Source: Ryuthela nishihirai (lineage: Eukaryota; Arthropoda; Arachnida; Araneae; Heptathelidae). Taken from it: a stretch of 64,000 bases of DNA. The notes beneath the pieces are model-generated. The model searched no databases, had not been told where the DNA came from, and saw only the letters and a list, made by a program, of their open reading frames with translations. Location of the stretch: contig JAWZYU010000020.1 of the NCBI GenBank assembly GCA_038380435.1, forward strand, positions 44,858,307 to 44,922,306, read 5' to 3'. Shown piece after piece: positions 60,701-64,000 of the stretch. Each line of letters starts with the position of its first letter. The stretch's first letter is position 1. A program made the translations under genes and the position numbers.

Positions 60701-62834
60701 TAGCGCGCCAGGCTCGTAATCTGTAGTTCCCAGGTTCGAGTCCCAACTGGGTCAGCGTTGAGATTTATCTCCGCAAAATTCCCCGCCCCGCCCACGGTCA
60801 GTAGGGGACACCGATGGGCTTGGAAAGGCCGCCGTCCGTCGGATGGGATGTTAAGCCGTGGCCCTGTGTGTGGGAGAGCCATACCCTGTGCATGTTAAAG
60901 AACACGCTGGATGGCCTTGACGGGAGGCTACCATCTGTCTCCCAACAGCTGTTCCAGTGGGTCCCCTCCCCCAACCTTCTCTGAGCCTTCGGGGTCCATG
61001 TGACCTGGCCATTTAGCCCATGGTGTGCCAAAAAGTGCCGCTCAGAGGTAAAACAACCCAACCCAGTCTGTGGTGCCACGCCTAATGTAGTCTTGTGCAG
61101 AGCTGTTAATATGGGTCTTGTTAACGCAGTGTTCGTTCGGAAACAGTTTGTTGTAGGCCTGCTTTGACTGACTGGAGCATTTCCTGCCTCGTTGCAAAGC
61201 GGTTTGACCTAACAGTGTGTGACACACTGCGGTGGTCCCTATTGGTAAACAGTCTTTCTGCCACAGTTCTGATTACGATTAGCAGTGGACTGCGATGTAC
61301 GCCACTGCTGGAAGACACTTTGAACAGTACGTTTCAACATACCTGCAAAGGCAGAAACTTCTTGTACACTATGCCCTTTGGCTCGGACAAATGCAATAAC
61401 ACCTTTTTCCACTCATTCACATCTTTGGCGCTACCCATGTTTCATGGAGCAACTAACACATGCGTGGCACCCAACCACTTCTTGTCACTGTGAACCCCGT
61501 AGTGCATGGCACAGCTATTTGTAGGACGCATTTATTACTGTTGCACCCTCTGTTGCTGTCAAATGGACATAACACTCTTACGACAGGAGATGACTGATTT
61601 TTTTTCCAGTGACCTCATTTGCCAGTAATAATATAATCAGAATGACAACTTAAGGATTTAGTATGAATATGTAATAATCTGTCTTATTTAAACATTAATA
61701 AATTGACAAAAAAATACTGACTTTGGATGTTCTAAACTGTAAAATGATATGCATTAAACCTGACTGAAGCCTTAAATCTTTACGCTGCATTTCTGAAATG
61801 TAAATTCATAATTTTGTGTGAAAAAACTGAATTGTGTTGCACAGGTCAACTAATATTGAAAGATCTAGAGGGTTGGGGGTGAAGCTTTAAAATGCTTTTT
61901 TATTCAAGAATGCTTTTACATGAAAAATATAATGTATGTCATATGAGAATGCTTTCTTCAAAACTGATATCATGAGTCAGTGTTAGTGATTAACATATCA
62001 GAGCAAATGTTTTGAATGCAAGAACTTCCATATAAGATTATTTTCAGTACCAGGATAGCAGCATTACCTCCAAAATACTTTCTTTTGCACTTGATGAAAA
62101 TTTTGTAGCAAACCCTTCGTTGCTGCAGTACTTGAAAGGCAGGGGTAGCTCAGTTGGAGTGTGCCAGGCTCGTAATCTGCAGTTCTCAGGTTTGAGTGCC
62201 ACCTGTGCCAGTGTTAAGATTTATCTCAGCAAAAAAAAACCACCCTACCCTTCATCAGTAGGGGACACCAATAGACTTGGAATGGCCATTGTCCATAGGA
62301 TAGGATGTAAAACAATGGACCCATGTACAGGAAAGTCATACCTTGTGTACACTAAAGGTAAAGAATACACTGGATTGTCTTGACAGGAGGCTACCTGTCT
62401 CCTAACAATAACAGGAGACTACCTGTTCCTTAATGGGTCCTCTCCCTCCAACCTTCTTGGGGTCCTTATGGCCTGGCCATTTAGACCATTGTATGCAAAA
62501 ATGTGGCATTCAGGCGTAAAACAACCCAACATAAAAGGAAAATAATGTCGAGTTTTTATGCTAACCGCAAACGTTTTTATTTTTTCTATAATGATTGCCT
62601 TCTTTTTATAATAAAGAATTTGTTACAAGATATAAGAAATTTCATTCAGTATTATGTAAAGAGTTTCATTTTACCACAGGACTTAGTATTTCTAAATTAG
62701 TGTGTTTTGTTGTTAAATGTGTTCTGAAAACGTTTCTATAATTTTTTTTTTAGAATGATGAAGAGTTTGTTACCAAGATACATGACTGCTATATAAAAAG
62801 CCTCAGAAGTCATCTGAATTGTTTCAAGTTATGA
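12749..62834 (+). CDS. DCP1: DCP1, mRNA-decapping enzyme subunit 1 (gene-level entry, 5' exon missing)
   Basis: DCP1 is the activating partner of the DCP2 cap hydrolase in cytoplasmic 5'-3' mRNA decay and P-bodies. Eight exons are supported: 12749-12789, 23024-23151, 24549-24615, 37307-37469, 45911-46651, 51422-51578, 55249-55394 and 62754-62834. All have AG/GT borders, all phases match and the sum is 1524 nt (507 codons plus stop). The first three encode most of an EVH1-like domain (E-K-T-E-V-E-G-T-L-F-V-Y; P-Q-H-G-F-I-I-M-N-R-L; F-L-L-Y-R-N; I-Y-G-I-W-F-Y). The middle is low-complexity linker with short conserved motifs, and the last two exons form the C-terminal trimerisation domain. About 45 N-terminal residues are missing; with them the protein would be near 550 residues, close to animal DCP1 size. 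The introns reach ~12.7 kb and hold nearly all repeats listed here. Confidence 0.93.
14167..14357 (-). repeat. SINE-A copy 3
   Basis: On the minus strand it runs GCCGTCCCGTGGCCAAGTGG...GGTTCGAGCCC...CTGCTGAGGTCCTGCC...GCTGCTTGAGGGGGTA, followed on that strand by a (TTTAT)n tail (14133-14166 on the plus strand). It is full length and close to copies 1, 2 and 4. Confidence 0.9.
14473..16850 (+). mobile_element. RTE-like LINE copy 3 with 5' inversion (twin priming)
   Basis: 16341-16850 is the sense 3' part (N-R-R-I-H-L-K-T-K-I through G-L-V-G-P-P, TAG, then CCATGGCTGCTTGAGG and (GAT)n). 14473-16340 is the preceding part of the same element in inverted orientation, from the endonuclease C-terminus (Y-Y-K-H-R-D...) through T-F-K-N-L-W-R-L. 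Only about 5 nt of LINE sequence separates the two breakpoints. A 10-12-bp target duplication, ATATTTTAAACA, flanks the whole at 14461-14472 and 16851-16862. The inverted part reads W-A-E-H-F-S-D, K-S-P-G-V-D-E-I, F-V-D-F-K-K-A-F-D and D-Y-A-D-D-L-A on the minus strand, with single-base shifts near 15080 and 14710. It is inactive. Confidence 0.92.
17068..17085 (+). repeat. poly-G tract of 18
   Basis: Eighteen consecutive G residues lie inside the TTAA transposon. This is a simple homopolymer; its length is prone to sequencing or assembly error. Confidence 0.85.
17225..17700 (+). repeat. diverged tandem repeat, period about 235 bp
   Basis: Two consecutive units share blocks in the same order: TTGCTTCC(T/A)TATCCA, TTTCAGAAAATG, AATAATAAAATAAAAATT, CCTAATG, ATGTTAAAATAT and GATTGCTAA or GATCGCTAA. 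Unit 1 is about 17225-17445 and unit 2 about 17447-17690, with a partial third start (TCTACTGAAATGAA). It is non-coding and internal to the TTAA transposon. Confidence 0.65.
18095..18286 (+). repeat. SINE-A copy 4
   Basis: It is full length from GCCGTCCCGTGGCC to GCTGCTTGAGGGAG, then a T-rich tail. TATGTTAATTTTT recurs at 18074-18086 and 18302-18314 as a probable target duplication. Confidence 0.88.
19097..21605. repeat. large imperfect palindrome, arms ~1.2 kb
   Basis: The left arm, 19097-20290, is approximately the reverse complement of the right arm, 20410-21605, around a ~120-bp spacer. Examples: AACCAGTTCTTGTTTTCATG at 20165 versus CATGAAAACAAGAACTGGTT near 20520; TTTCATAAGACTAAGATGTA at 19242 versus its complement near 21450. 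Each arm contains RTE reverse-transcriptase sequence followed by a mariner fragment at the inner end. Because both arms share changes absent from the other RTE copies, an inverted duplication of an already mosaic segment is likely. Confidence 0.75.
20036..20290 (-). mobile_element. mariner transposase fragment (second copy inverted at ~20440-20700)
   Basis: The minus strand reads R-T-I-N-A-Q-F-Y-L-E-V-M, H-E-N-K-N-W-F-S-L-H-D-N (second catalytic aspartate region) and P-D-L-I-Q-V-D-F-F-L-F-P-K-L-K (third catalytic region), the C-terminal half of a mariner transposase. The same sequence, more decayed, appears on the plus strand in the other palindrome arm. The N-terminal half is absent. Confidence 0.75.
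22594..22609 (+). repeat. (GT)8 microsatellite
   Basis: Eight GT units lie directly downstream of the 3' end of the old RTE copy. Confidence 0.9.
23024..23151 (+). CDS. DCP1: DCP1 exon: EVH1 core
   Basis: The 128-nt exon runs from CTTGCAG to GTAGGT, phase 2 in and phase 1 out. It encodes S-H-N-P-Q-H-G-F-I-I-M-N-R-L-N, P-I-T-H-E-L-E-F-Q and N-P-F-L-L-Y-R-N-G-K, the central strands of the DCP1 EVH1 domain. Confidence 0.95.
23152..24256. other. DCP1 intron, nothing recognised
   Basis: AT-rich intron sequence with short frames only, for example 23269-23517, without motifs. Confidence 0.5.
24257..24385. mobile_element. Tc1-like terminal-repeat relics
   Basis: TACTGCCTGGCCAAATTATT at 24259 and AGGGGTTTATCAAAATAATG at 24350 resemble ends of Tc1-like elements. 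A related end (GGTGGTCATATTATT) closes the Tc1 copy at 27000-28225. No coding sequence lies between them; probably fragments or short non-autonomous elements. Confidence 0.35.
24549..24615 (+). CDS. DCP1: DCP1 exon: end of EVH1 domain
   Basis: The 67-nt exon runs from ACATATAG to GTAAGT, phase 1 in and phase 2 out. It encodes H-I-Y-G-I-W-F-Y-E-K-E-G-C-A-R-I-S-K-L-L-T, the C-terminal strand and helix of the EVH1 domain. Confidence 0.95.
24616..25594. other. DCP1 intron, little recognised
   Basis: AT-rich. A short piece at 25296-25330 (TGGTGCCATCTGTGATC...GGCAAC) resembles the end of the tRNA-like repeat at 38880-39070, so a relic of that family may lie here. Confidence 0.45.
25595..25670 (-). 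repeat. SINE-A copy 5, 5'-truncated
   Basis: Only the 3' 75 bp remain: CAGATCTCCTACTGTGGCAT through GCTGCTTGAG on the minus strand, with an (ATTT)n tail. The loss of the 5' end is consistent with incomplete reverse transcription. Confidence 0.85.
25671..26469. other. DCP1 intron, nothing recognised
   Basis: AT-rich, no repeat family or coding motif noticed. Confidence 0.5.
26470..26745 (-). repeat. repeat C copy 1, ~270 bp with an internal tRNA-like module
   Basis: On the minus strand a 5' part (CCATCTATAAGGCATTTATC, ATTGCCCGAACAGCACC) leads into a tRNA-like stretch with box A GGCAGAGTGGTCCAGAGC, stem CCTGA/TCAGG and T-arm GTGGGTTCGTATCCCAC, then a 3' part (CAAGACAATTTTTCC...). Other copies are at 26781 (plus) and 38500 (plus). 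A tRNA-like sequence lying inside rather than at the 5' end is unlike a standard SINE. Confidence 0.75.
26781..26980 (+). repeat. repeat C copy 2, head-to-head with copy 1
   Basis: Contains CTATTAGAGGAGATCTTGAT, the box A-like TAGCTCAATAGTCCAGAGC, stem CCTGA/TCAGG and box B GGTTCATATCCCACC, then a tail ending TTTATTCAATATTTAAA. Together with copy 1 it forms an inverted pair with ~130-bp arms and a ~140-bp spacer. Confidence 0.75.
27000..28225 (+). mobile_element. degenerate Tc1-like transposon
   Basis: Plus-strand frames read V-G-R-G-I-D-L-T-D-I-E-K-G-M-I-I-G (start of the helix-turn-helix region, ~27147), G-A-V-V-R-V-Y-Q-E-W, L-R-G-V-F-S-W-Y-D-L-R-P-L, H-A-D-H-M-H-P-F-M-L-D-V-Y-P-G-G-D-G-V, and C-H-V-A-K-V-V-S-D-W-F-Q-E-H-D-S. 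These follow the order of Tc1-family transposases. Stops and frame changes are frequent, so it is inactive. The right end near 28180-28215 has terminal-repeat-like sequence. Confidence 0.85.
28236..28610 (+). repeat. SINE-B copy 2
   Basis: Head GAGGTGACTCAGTTGGTAGC, box B-like CAGGTTGAGTTCC, body GTTGAGATTTATCTCTGC, GGTTTGGAAAAGCC and CTGTGCACATTAAACAACAC, end CTCAGAGGTAAAACAGCCCA. It is moderately diverged. Confidence 0.88.
28611..29513. other. DCP1 intron, no gene
   Basis: AT-rich. At 29140-29310 there is a more structured, GC-richer stretch (CCAGGGCTCACAAGGAGCCG, ACCTCCTGCAGTTTACGG, GATGGTGCCACGAG) that may be another old tRNA-type repeat; I could not assign it. Confidence 0.45.
29514..30260 (-). 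mobile_element. probable solo LTR, copy 1
   Basis: A 747-bp segment starting TGTGATG and ending GCGTTACA (TG...CA ends) is the inverted counterpart of the 708-bp segment at 32761-33468. In the orientation of copy 2 it begins TGTAAC. It contains CpG-rich sequence, a TGCGCATGCGCA palindrome, and GGCGCC near the 30165 end. No internal retroviral-type genes are attached. The flanks TATC and TGTC differ by one base from a 4-bp duplication. Confidence 0.65.
29639..29658. promoter_or_regulatory. 20-bp perfect palindrome with NRF-1-type core in LTR
   Basis: GAGTTGCGCATGCGCAACTC is self-complementary and contains TGCGCATGCGCA, which matches the known NRF-1 consensus (YGCGCAYGCGCR). The core is kept in the other LTR copy at 33328-33339. 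A promoter role is inference. Confidence 0.45.
30427..30465. repeat. perfect 17-bp hairpin, 5-nt loop
   Basis: TAAATCAGCAATTTGAA at 30427-30443 is the exact complement of 30449-30465 around GTTGA. The stem is too short for a typical animal microRNA precursor. Function unknown. Confidence 0.8.
30466..32490. other. DCP1 intron with unassigned frames
   Basis: Short open frames (for example 30822-31031 minus and 31312-31497 plus) have no motif I recognise. A 29-bp direct repeat, GAGGAGCTCAAGTT..., occurs twice in tandem at 31130-31158 and 31159-31187 with one mismatch. Confidence 0.5.
32500..34375 (+). mobile_element. degenerate mariner-like transposon interrupted by an LTR
   Basis: Before the LTR the plus strand reads K-K-L-N-E-T-G-S-M. 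After it the frame continues K-P-R-P-G-H-P-S-S-A-T-D-D-D, then W-S-V-R-K-I-A-Q-E-V-G-I-G-K-S-S-V-S-R-I-L (second helix-turn-helix), I-L-S-N-E-V-N-F-H-L-N-G (damaged first catalytic block), V-W-C-A-I-H-G-D-N-I-I-G-P-Y-F, and S-P-D-L-I-P-M-D (final block). Stops are numerous. GTGGAATT-CTACTTATT occurs near both ends (32625 and 34360). Confidence 0.8.
32761..33468 (+). mobile_element. solo LTR, copy 2, inserted in the mariner-like element
   Basis: 708 bp from TGTAACACTTC to ACCATCACA, flanked by ATAA at 32757-32760 and 33469-33472. Removing the LTR and one ATAA joins the mariner-like frame without a break, which supports the boundaries and a 4-bp duplication. It is similar to 29514-30260 in the opposite orientation. 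No internal genes lie between or beside the two. Confidence 0.75.
34660..35230 (+). pseudogene. decayed copy of a repetitive, unnamed invertebrate gene family
   Basis: Plus-strand fragments read L-P-P-L-H-I-K-L-G-L-M-K-N-F-V-K-A-M-D (34672-34730) and, after stops, L-K-E-H-F-L-S-S-H-L-D-F-F-L-E-N-C-G-A-V-S-D (34990-35050) and Q-E-I-V-T-T-E-K-I-S-R-K. From memory, a pattern of the type H-L-D-F-F-P-x-N-x-G-A-V-S-D-E-H-G-E-R-F-H-Q occurs in many uncharacterised, multicopy invertebrate proteins that look transposon-associated. I know no accepted family name. At least four stops or frame changes are present, so it is non-functional. Confidence 0.55.
35231..37306. other. DCP1 intron, no supported gene
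   Basis: The longest frame (35788-36063, 91 codons) has a C-H-K-Y-C-S-H-W start but no family I recognise. Around 36840-37010 the minus strand has a coding-like texture with stops. Probably intron and old repeat debris. Confidence 0.45.
37307..37469 (+). CDS. DCP1: DCP1 exon: post-EVH1 linker
   Basis: The 163-nt exon runs from TTTTCCCAG to GTATGT, phase 2 in and phase 0 out. It encodes a basic, serine/lysine-rich linker ending S-K-E-I-D-I-M-S-L-L-T-R-A-Q-D-E-Y-D-K. The last stretch matches the conserved V-D-I-L-x-M-L-T-K-A-x-D-E-Y block of animal DCP1. Confidence 0.95.
37470..38385. other. DCP1 intron, nothing recognised
   Basis: AT-rich, no repeats of the families listed here. Confidence 0.5.
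38500..38765 (+). repeat. repeat C copy 3 (internal tRNA-like module)
   Basis: Same layout as 26470-26745: CATTTGTCTGCCAGTTG, ATTGCCCAAACAGCACC, then GGAGGAGACCTTGATTGG, tRNA-like TAGCTAAATGGTCCAGGCAC and GGGTTCGTATCCCAC, then CTCAAGACAATTTTT, ending TTTATTCAATATTTAAA. It sits inside a Tc1-like element. Confidence 0.75.
38880..39070 (-). repeat. tRNA-like repeat (different family)
   Basis: The minus strand has box A-like TCAGTTCAATCGGTAAGAAT, a stem CTCTGGC/..., and a clear box B GGGTTCGAGTCCC, then CGACGGAATTTTTTCC. The plus-strand flank CATTGGTGCCATCTGTGATC recurs in part at 25296. Probably a SINE or tRNA-pseudogene-derived repeat inserted in the Tc1-like element. Confidence 0.55.
40437..42925. 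other. DCP1 intron, nothing recognised
   Basis: AT-rich sequence; frames up to ~105 codons on the minus strand (40771-41088) lack motifs. Confidence 0.45.
42926..45225 (-). mobile_element. Tc1-like transposon with ~0.9-kb insertion
   Basis: The ends CACTGCCTGTCATTGAAATT (42926) and the complement of the 45225 end, CACTACCCACCACTAAAATT, differ mostly by transitions. The minus strand reads F-R-D-F-E-R-G-W-I-I-G-I (44880-44915), V-V-F-S-D-E-T-S-F-C-L-G-A-S-D-G-H (44500-44550) and G-P-T-P-V-I-I-M-W-G-A-I-S-Y (~44390-44440). After unrelated sequence (about 43413-44290) it continues at 43128-43395 with a damaged Q-D-N-A-x-P-H-A-A and W-P-A-C-S-P-D-L-L-S-I-E-H-I-W-D-T-M. It is inactive. Confidence 0.8.
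43413..43458 (+). repeat. 46-bp segment repeated at 45283-45328
   Basis: ATCATGTAATAAATTATCGA followed by AGCCACTTTTTTT recurs with few changes beyond the right end of the Tc1-like element (45283-45328). One copy marks the border of the internal insertion; the other lies outside the element, implying a local rearrangement or duplication. Confidence 0.65.
45226..45910. other. DCP1 intron with a small inverted repeat
   Basis: GACTGGTTTCCATTCT near 45375 and AGAATGGAAACCGGTC near 45430 form imperfect inverted arms with a ~40-nt loop, possibly a short non-autonomous DNA element. Otherwise AT-rich. Confidence 0.45.
45911..46651 (+). CDS. DCP1: DCP1 exon: large central linker
   Basis: The 741-nt exon (247 codons, phase 0 to 0) runs from TTTATAG to GTAAGT. 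It encodes a mostly disordered, Ser/Thr/Asn-rich region, with the recognisable animal DCP1 block A-I-L-Q-R-L-L-S-N-P-A-H-T-V-E-H-I-E-K near the middle. Disordered linkers here carry binding motifs for other decapping factors in known DCP1 proteins; which ones apply here is not shown. The open frame extends a few codons beyond the donor, to a TAA near 46670. Confidence 0.95.
46652..47038. other. DCP1 intron, nothing recognised
   Basis: AT-rich, no features. Confidence 0.5.
47039..47275 (-). mobile_element. mariner-like transposase C-terminal fragment
   Basis: The minus strand reads L-Q-R-S-P-D-L-T-L-L-D-Y-F-L-W-S-L-M-K-E followed by V-Y-K-T-K-I-Q-T-R-E-E-L. This is the final catalytic region (SPDLTPLDxFLWG) of a mariner-like transposase family common in arthropods and other invertebrates. 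Nothing upstream of it is preserved. Confidence 0.75.
47385..48400 (+). mobile_element. degenerate Tc1-like transposase
   Basis: The plus strand reads M-S-E-F-N-H-R-Q-I-V-S-L-R-K-M (47416-47460), L-Q-W-A-K-E-H-C-K-W-T-V-E-E-W-K (47795-47840), V-A-W-S-K-E-S-R-F (catalytic D replaced by K, 47845-47870) and later L-N-T-I-E-Y-V-C-D-N-V-E (~48205-48240). Stops and shifts are frequent. Terminal repeats were not identified. Confidence 0.8.
48706..49097 (+). repeat. SINE-B copy 3 with target-site duplication
   Basis: Full length: GGGGTGGCTCAGTCGGTAGC (box A), CCAGGTTCGAGTCCCAGC (box B), GTTGAGATTTATCTCCAC, the shared body, and end CTCAGAGGTAAAACAACCCA. A perfect 12-bp duplication, GCAACAGTGCCC, lies at 48694-48705 and 49098-49109. 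It is one of the least diverged copies. Confidence 0.93.
49110..51421. other. DCP1 intron, nothing recognised
   Basis: AT-rich. The frame at 49030-49395 begins inside SINE-B and has no motifs. Confidence 0.5.
51422..51578 (+). CDS. DCP1: DCP1 exon: proline/serine-rich motif region
   Basis: The 157-nt exon runs from AATATCAG to GTATGT, phase 0 in and phase 1 out. It encodes C-P-V-P-L-L-S-P-M-A-F-T-V-P-A-G followed by a Ser/Pro-rich stretch ending G-P-K-C-F. L-L-x-P-x-x-F-type motifs occur in this part of animal DCP1 proteins. Confidence 0.88.
51579..53265. other. DCP1 intron, nothing recognised
   Basis: AT-rich intron sequence only. Confidence 0.5.
53266..53600 (+). repeat. SINE-B copy 4
   Basis: Head GAAGTTGGCTCAGTCTGTAGC, box B-like CCAAGTTTGAGTCCC, an internal deletion that removes GTTGAGATTTATC, then the usual body and CTCAGAGGTAAAACAACCCA end. 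It lies 60 bp upstream of the candidate exon at 53660. Confidence 0.85.
53660..53770 (+). CDS. DCP1: candidate alternative DCP1 exon encoding a hydrophobic segment
   Basis: The 111-nt frame has no stop. It lies between a strong acceptor (TTTTTTTTTAG) and a strong donor (ATG|GTAAGT), with phase 1 on both sides, matching the donor at 51578 and the acceptor at 55249. It would insert 37 residues reading P-P-L-H-T-S-D-F-P-A-G-Y-L-Y-F-P-W, then a strongly hydrophobic run W-L-S-I-I-Y-F-L-F-V-T-I-V-S-F-L-I. If the donor is not used, the frame ends two codons later (TAA at 53776). Skipping it also gives a proper DCP1, so it may be an alternative exon, a terminal exon or a chance match. No known DCP1 has a membrane segment. 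Confidence 0.35.
53771..54328. other. DCP1 intron, nothing recognised
   Basis: AT-rich, no features. Confidence 0.5.
54329..54520 (-). repeat. SINE-A copy 6, diverged
   Basis: GCAGCTGCTTGCCACAGAGG near 54340 and GACTTCAGCAGAAAGAGC near 54410 mark a complete but strongly mutated minus-strand copy, the oldest of the six. Confidence 0.8.
55249..55394 (+). CDS. DCP1: DCP1 exon: start of trimerisation domain
   Basis: The 146-nt exon runs from TTCAACAG to GTATGT, phase 1 in and phase 0 out. It encodes D-L-L-L-P-Q-H-L-I-E-V and L-N-K-N-Q-L-R-E-A-L-T-Y-M-L-Q. The latter is the first helix of the C-terminal trimerisation domain by which metazoan DCP1 assembles. Confidence 0.94.
55395..58214. other. 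DCP1 intron with small repeats only
   Basis: A 13-bp perfect inverted repeat TATCACTTTTATT lies at 56832-56844 and 56861-56873. CTAACTGCATACAG is tandemly duplicated near 57340-57368. No gene or known element. Confidence 0.55.
58215..58430 (+). repeat. SINE-B copy 5, 5'-truncated
   Basis: It begins in the body (GATGGGCTTGGAAAAGC), keeps CTCTGCAGGTTAAAGAACA and CCAACCTTCTCTGATCC, and ends GTAAAGCAACCCAATC. The tRNA-like head is lost. Confidence 0.8.
58738..58769. repeat. perfect 12-bp hairpin
   Basis: TTTGTGTAAAAG (58738-58749) pairs with CTTTTACACAAA (58758-58769) around an 8-nt loop. Function unknown. Confidence 0.75.
58770..60017. other. DCP1 intron, nothing recognised
   Basis: AT-rich intron sequence. 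Confidence 0.5.
60018..61611 (-). mobile_element. Tc1-like transposon interrupted by a SINE
   Basis: The ends CACCGGACAAAAAATTAGTC (60018) and the complement of the 61611 end, CACTGGAAAAAAAATCAGTC, form terminal inverted repeats. The minus strand encodes an N-terminal M-G-S-A-K-D-V-N-E-W-K-K-V (61440-61436 downward), S-E-R-T-L-R near 61125, H-V-I-W-S-D-E-S-H-F-C-L-Y-S (60610-60660), and a C-terminal N-P-I-E-N-L-R-D-Y-L-G-Q-R-V-K (60205-60254). SINE-B copy 6 lies between the N-terminal and catalytic parts. Stops remain after removing it, so the element is inactive. Confidence 0.88.
60680..61061 (+). repeat. SINE-B copy 6, youngest-looking
   Basis: Full length with intact GCTCAGTCGGTAGCGCGCC, GGTTCGAGTCCC and many retained CpG sites, ending CTCAGAGGTAAAACAACCCA. 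A perfect 12-bp duplication, CCCAGTCTGTGG, lies at 60668-60679 and 61062-61073. It is inserted in the Tc1-like element described above. Confidence 0.95.
62140..62535 (+). repeat. SINE-B copy 7
   Basis: Head GGGGTAGCTCAGTTGGAGTG, box B-like CAGGTTTGAGTGCC, the shared body with a small internal duplication (GGAGGCTACCTG... repeated near 62386 and 62412), end GGCGTAAAACAACCCAAC. Diverged. Confidence 0.87.
62754..62834 (+). CDS. DCP1: DCP1 last coding exon
   Basis: It starts after a long T tract and TAG and ends at TGA 62832-62834. It encodes N-D-E-E-F-V-T-K-I-H-D-C-Y-I-K-S-L plus ten residues, the second half of the trimerisation domain and the protein's C-terminus. The phase matches the exon ending at 55394. 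Confidence 0.95.
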   Translation, partial: NDEEFVTKIHDCYIKSLRSHLNCFKL

Positions 62835-64000
62835 CAAGAAAATGTTTTCAGAAATGAATATGTTAATGGTGATTGAGAGAGTAGAATATATCTGTTCCTG
62901 CATCACCCACTGGTGTCCAGGTGATGTTTATTTACCTTGTTTATAGCAAGATTTTATTTCTGAGTATTATTCATTGACTAAATATCATAGGCAGAGAAAA
63001 CTTTTGTCACAAATAGTAGGAAAAAGTAAAGAAATATGAGCAGTAAGTTAAGTATCACATAAACCTGCAGATTGTGAATATCAGACTAATGTTACAATAC
63101 CATGTCAAAATACATTTACAGTTTTCAAGCATTAGTGTGCTTCAAAAAAAATATATGTAAATTGATTGCTGGTATGTACATGTAACATTATTTGACAAAA
63201 ATCTAGTCGATATATTTGTTTTTAGGTGGTTAGTATTATGAAATATGTGTATGGATAGAAAATTTCTGTTTTGGGCAAAATGTGCCTGCTTTTCTTCAGA
63301 GTTATGTTGCATGATCAATGCAATCTTAATAGCATTATGTAAGTGCTTATTTATTATTGTTTTCTTTTTTCTTTTTGCTTAAATATGCAGCTGCTAGCAA
63401 GTACTAATTAAAACATGTGAAAATTTCTCACAAGATATGTTGCAATTTAATTTCCTATGAACTTATACTAATATTTTTTTCTGAGGAAAGCTGCATCTTT
63501 AATAATTTTTCTTTTACTGCTTAATTATGTGCCATTATGAGCATTTGGCTCCTTTATTAACTATTTATTCTCTATACTAATTTTATCAAACTTAGGTTTT
63601 TATGTTGTTGGTTTTGAGTGCCAGCATCCTAGTATCATATATTAATTTTAAAAAACATGTATCCAAATTAAAAGCTGCATAATTAATATAATATTAGACT
63701 TTATTTGCAAGTTATTAATATTTTGCAATATTCATATAATGAACAGTTTCTGTATAATGAATGGCAAGTAGCATTTGTACTTCATGCCCTTTTAAATATT
63801 TTTTTTAATTTTTTTTTCTAATTGTGCTTTTCTGAAAAGCTTAAAGTATACAGTTTCAAAGGTAATAAATTTTTCTTAGCAACATTATTAATTACTCTTT
63901 TGCATTGTTCTTTGTATATGTATATATATCCTGTCATAATTATTTTAATTTTTCATTGTTAAAATTTTTTTTAAAAAATTGAAAAAGTGAGGAAAAGCCA
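62835..64000 (+). other. DCP1: DCP1 3' untranslated region and downstream
   Basis: AT-rich sequence follows the stop. Canonical AATAAA hexamers occur, for example at 63864-63869, but the true cleavage site cannot be told from sequence alone. Confidence 0.55.

Overview
The window is a stretch of an AT-rich animal genome, almost certainly an invertebrate. It is one split host gene whose very long introns are packed with transposable elements. The evidence for an animal is a recognisable metazoan-type DCP1 (mRNA-decapping enzyme 1) gene with GT-AG introns, several tRNA-derived SINE families, RTE-like LINEs, LTR elements and many Tc1/mariner copies. I cannot name the phylum from sequence alone. 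No bacterial features, CRISPR arrays or operons are present.

Host gene. DCP1 lies on the + strand. Its coding exons run from 12749-12789 through 23024-23151, 24549-24615, 37307-37469, 45911-46651, 51422-51578 and 55249-55394 to 62754-62834, where it stops. All junction phases agree and the lengths sum to 1524 nt (507 codons plus stop). The first exon, encoding the start of the EVH1 domain, was not found and probably lies upstream of the window. An extra 111-nt in-frame exon candidate with a strongly hydrophobic peptide sits at 53660-53770. The 3' UTR fills the last ~1.1 kb.

Region by region. 1-12.7 kb: two RTE LINE copies, both next to or inside Tc1-like DNA transposons, a mariner relic, SINEs and a foldback element split by a SINE. 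13.4-22.6 kb: one old RTE copy split by a TTAA-type DNA transposon that itself contains a twin-primed RTE and two SINEs; the same old RTE copy carries a ~1.2-kb-arm palindrome. 26-36 kb: tRNA-containing repeats head to head, a Tc1 copy, two LTR copies in opposite orientation (one inside a mariner-like element), and a decayed copy of a repetitive gene family. 38-49 kb: three more Tc1-like elements, a mariner fragment and SINEs around the large DCP1 exon. 49-64 kb: mostly unremarkable intron, SINE-B copies, and a Tc1-like element with a young SINE inside it.

Interactions. The repeats behave as a community. SINE-A ends in a tail resembling the RTE 3' end, which points to RTE as its retrotransposition partner. 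Nested insertions with target-site duplications give a relative order of events. I see no previously undescribed gene system. The most interesting leads are the possible hydrophobic DCP1 exon, the SINE-A/RTE tail sharing, the twin-primed RTE insertion, the four-level nest and the tRNA-bearing 270-bp repeat.
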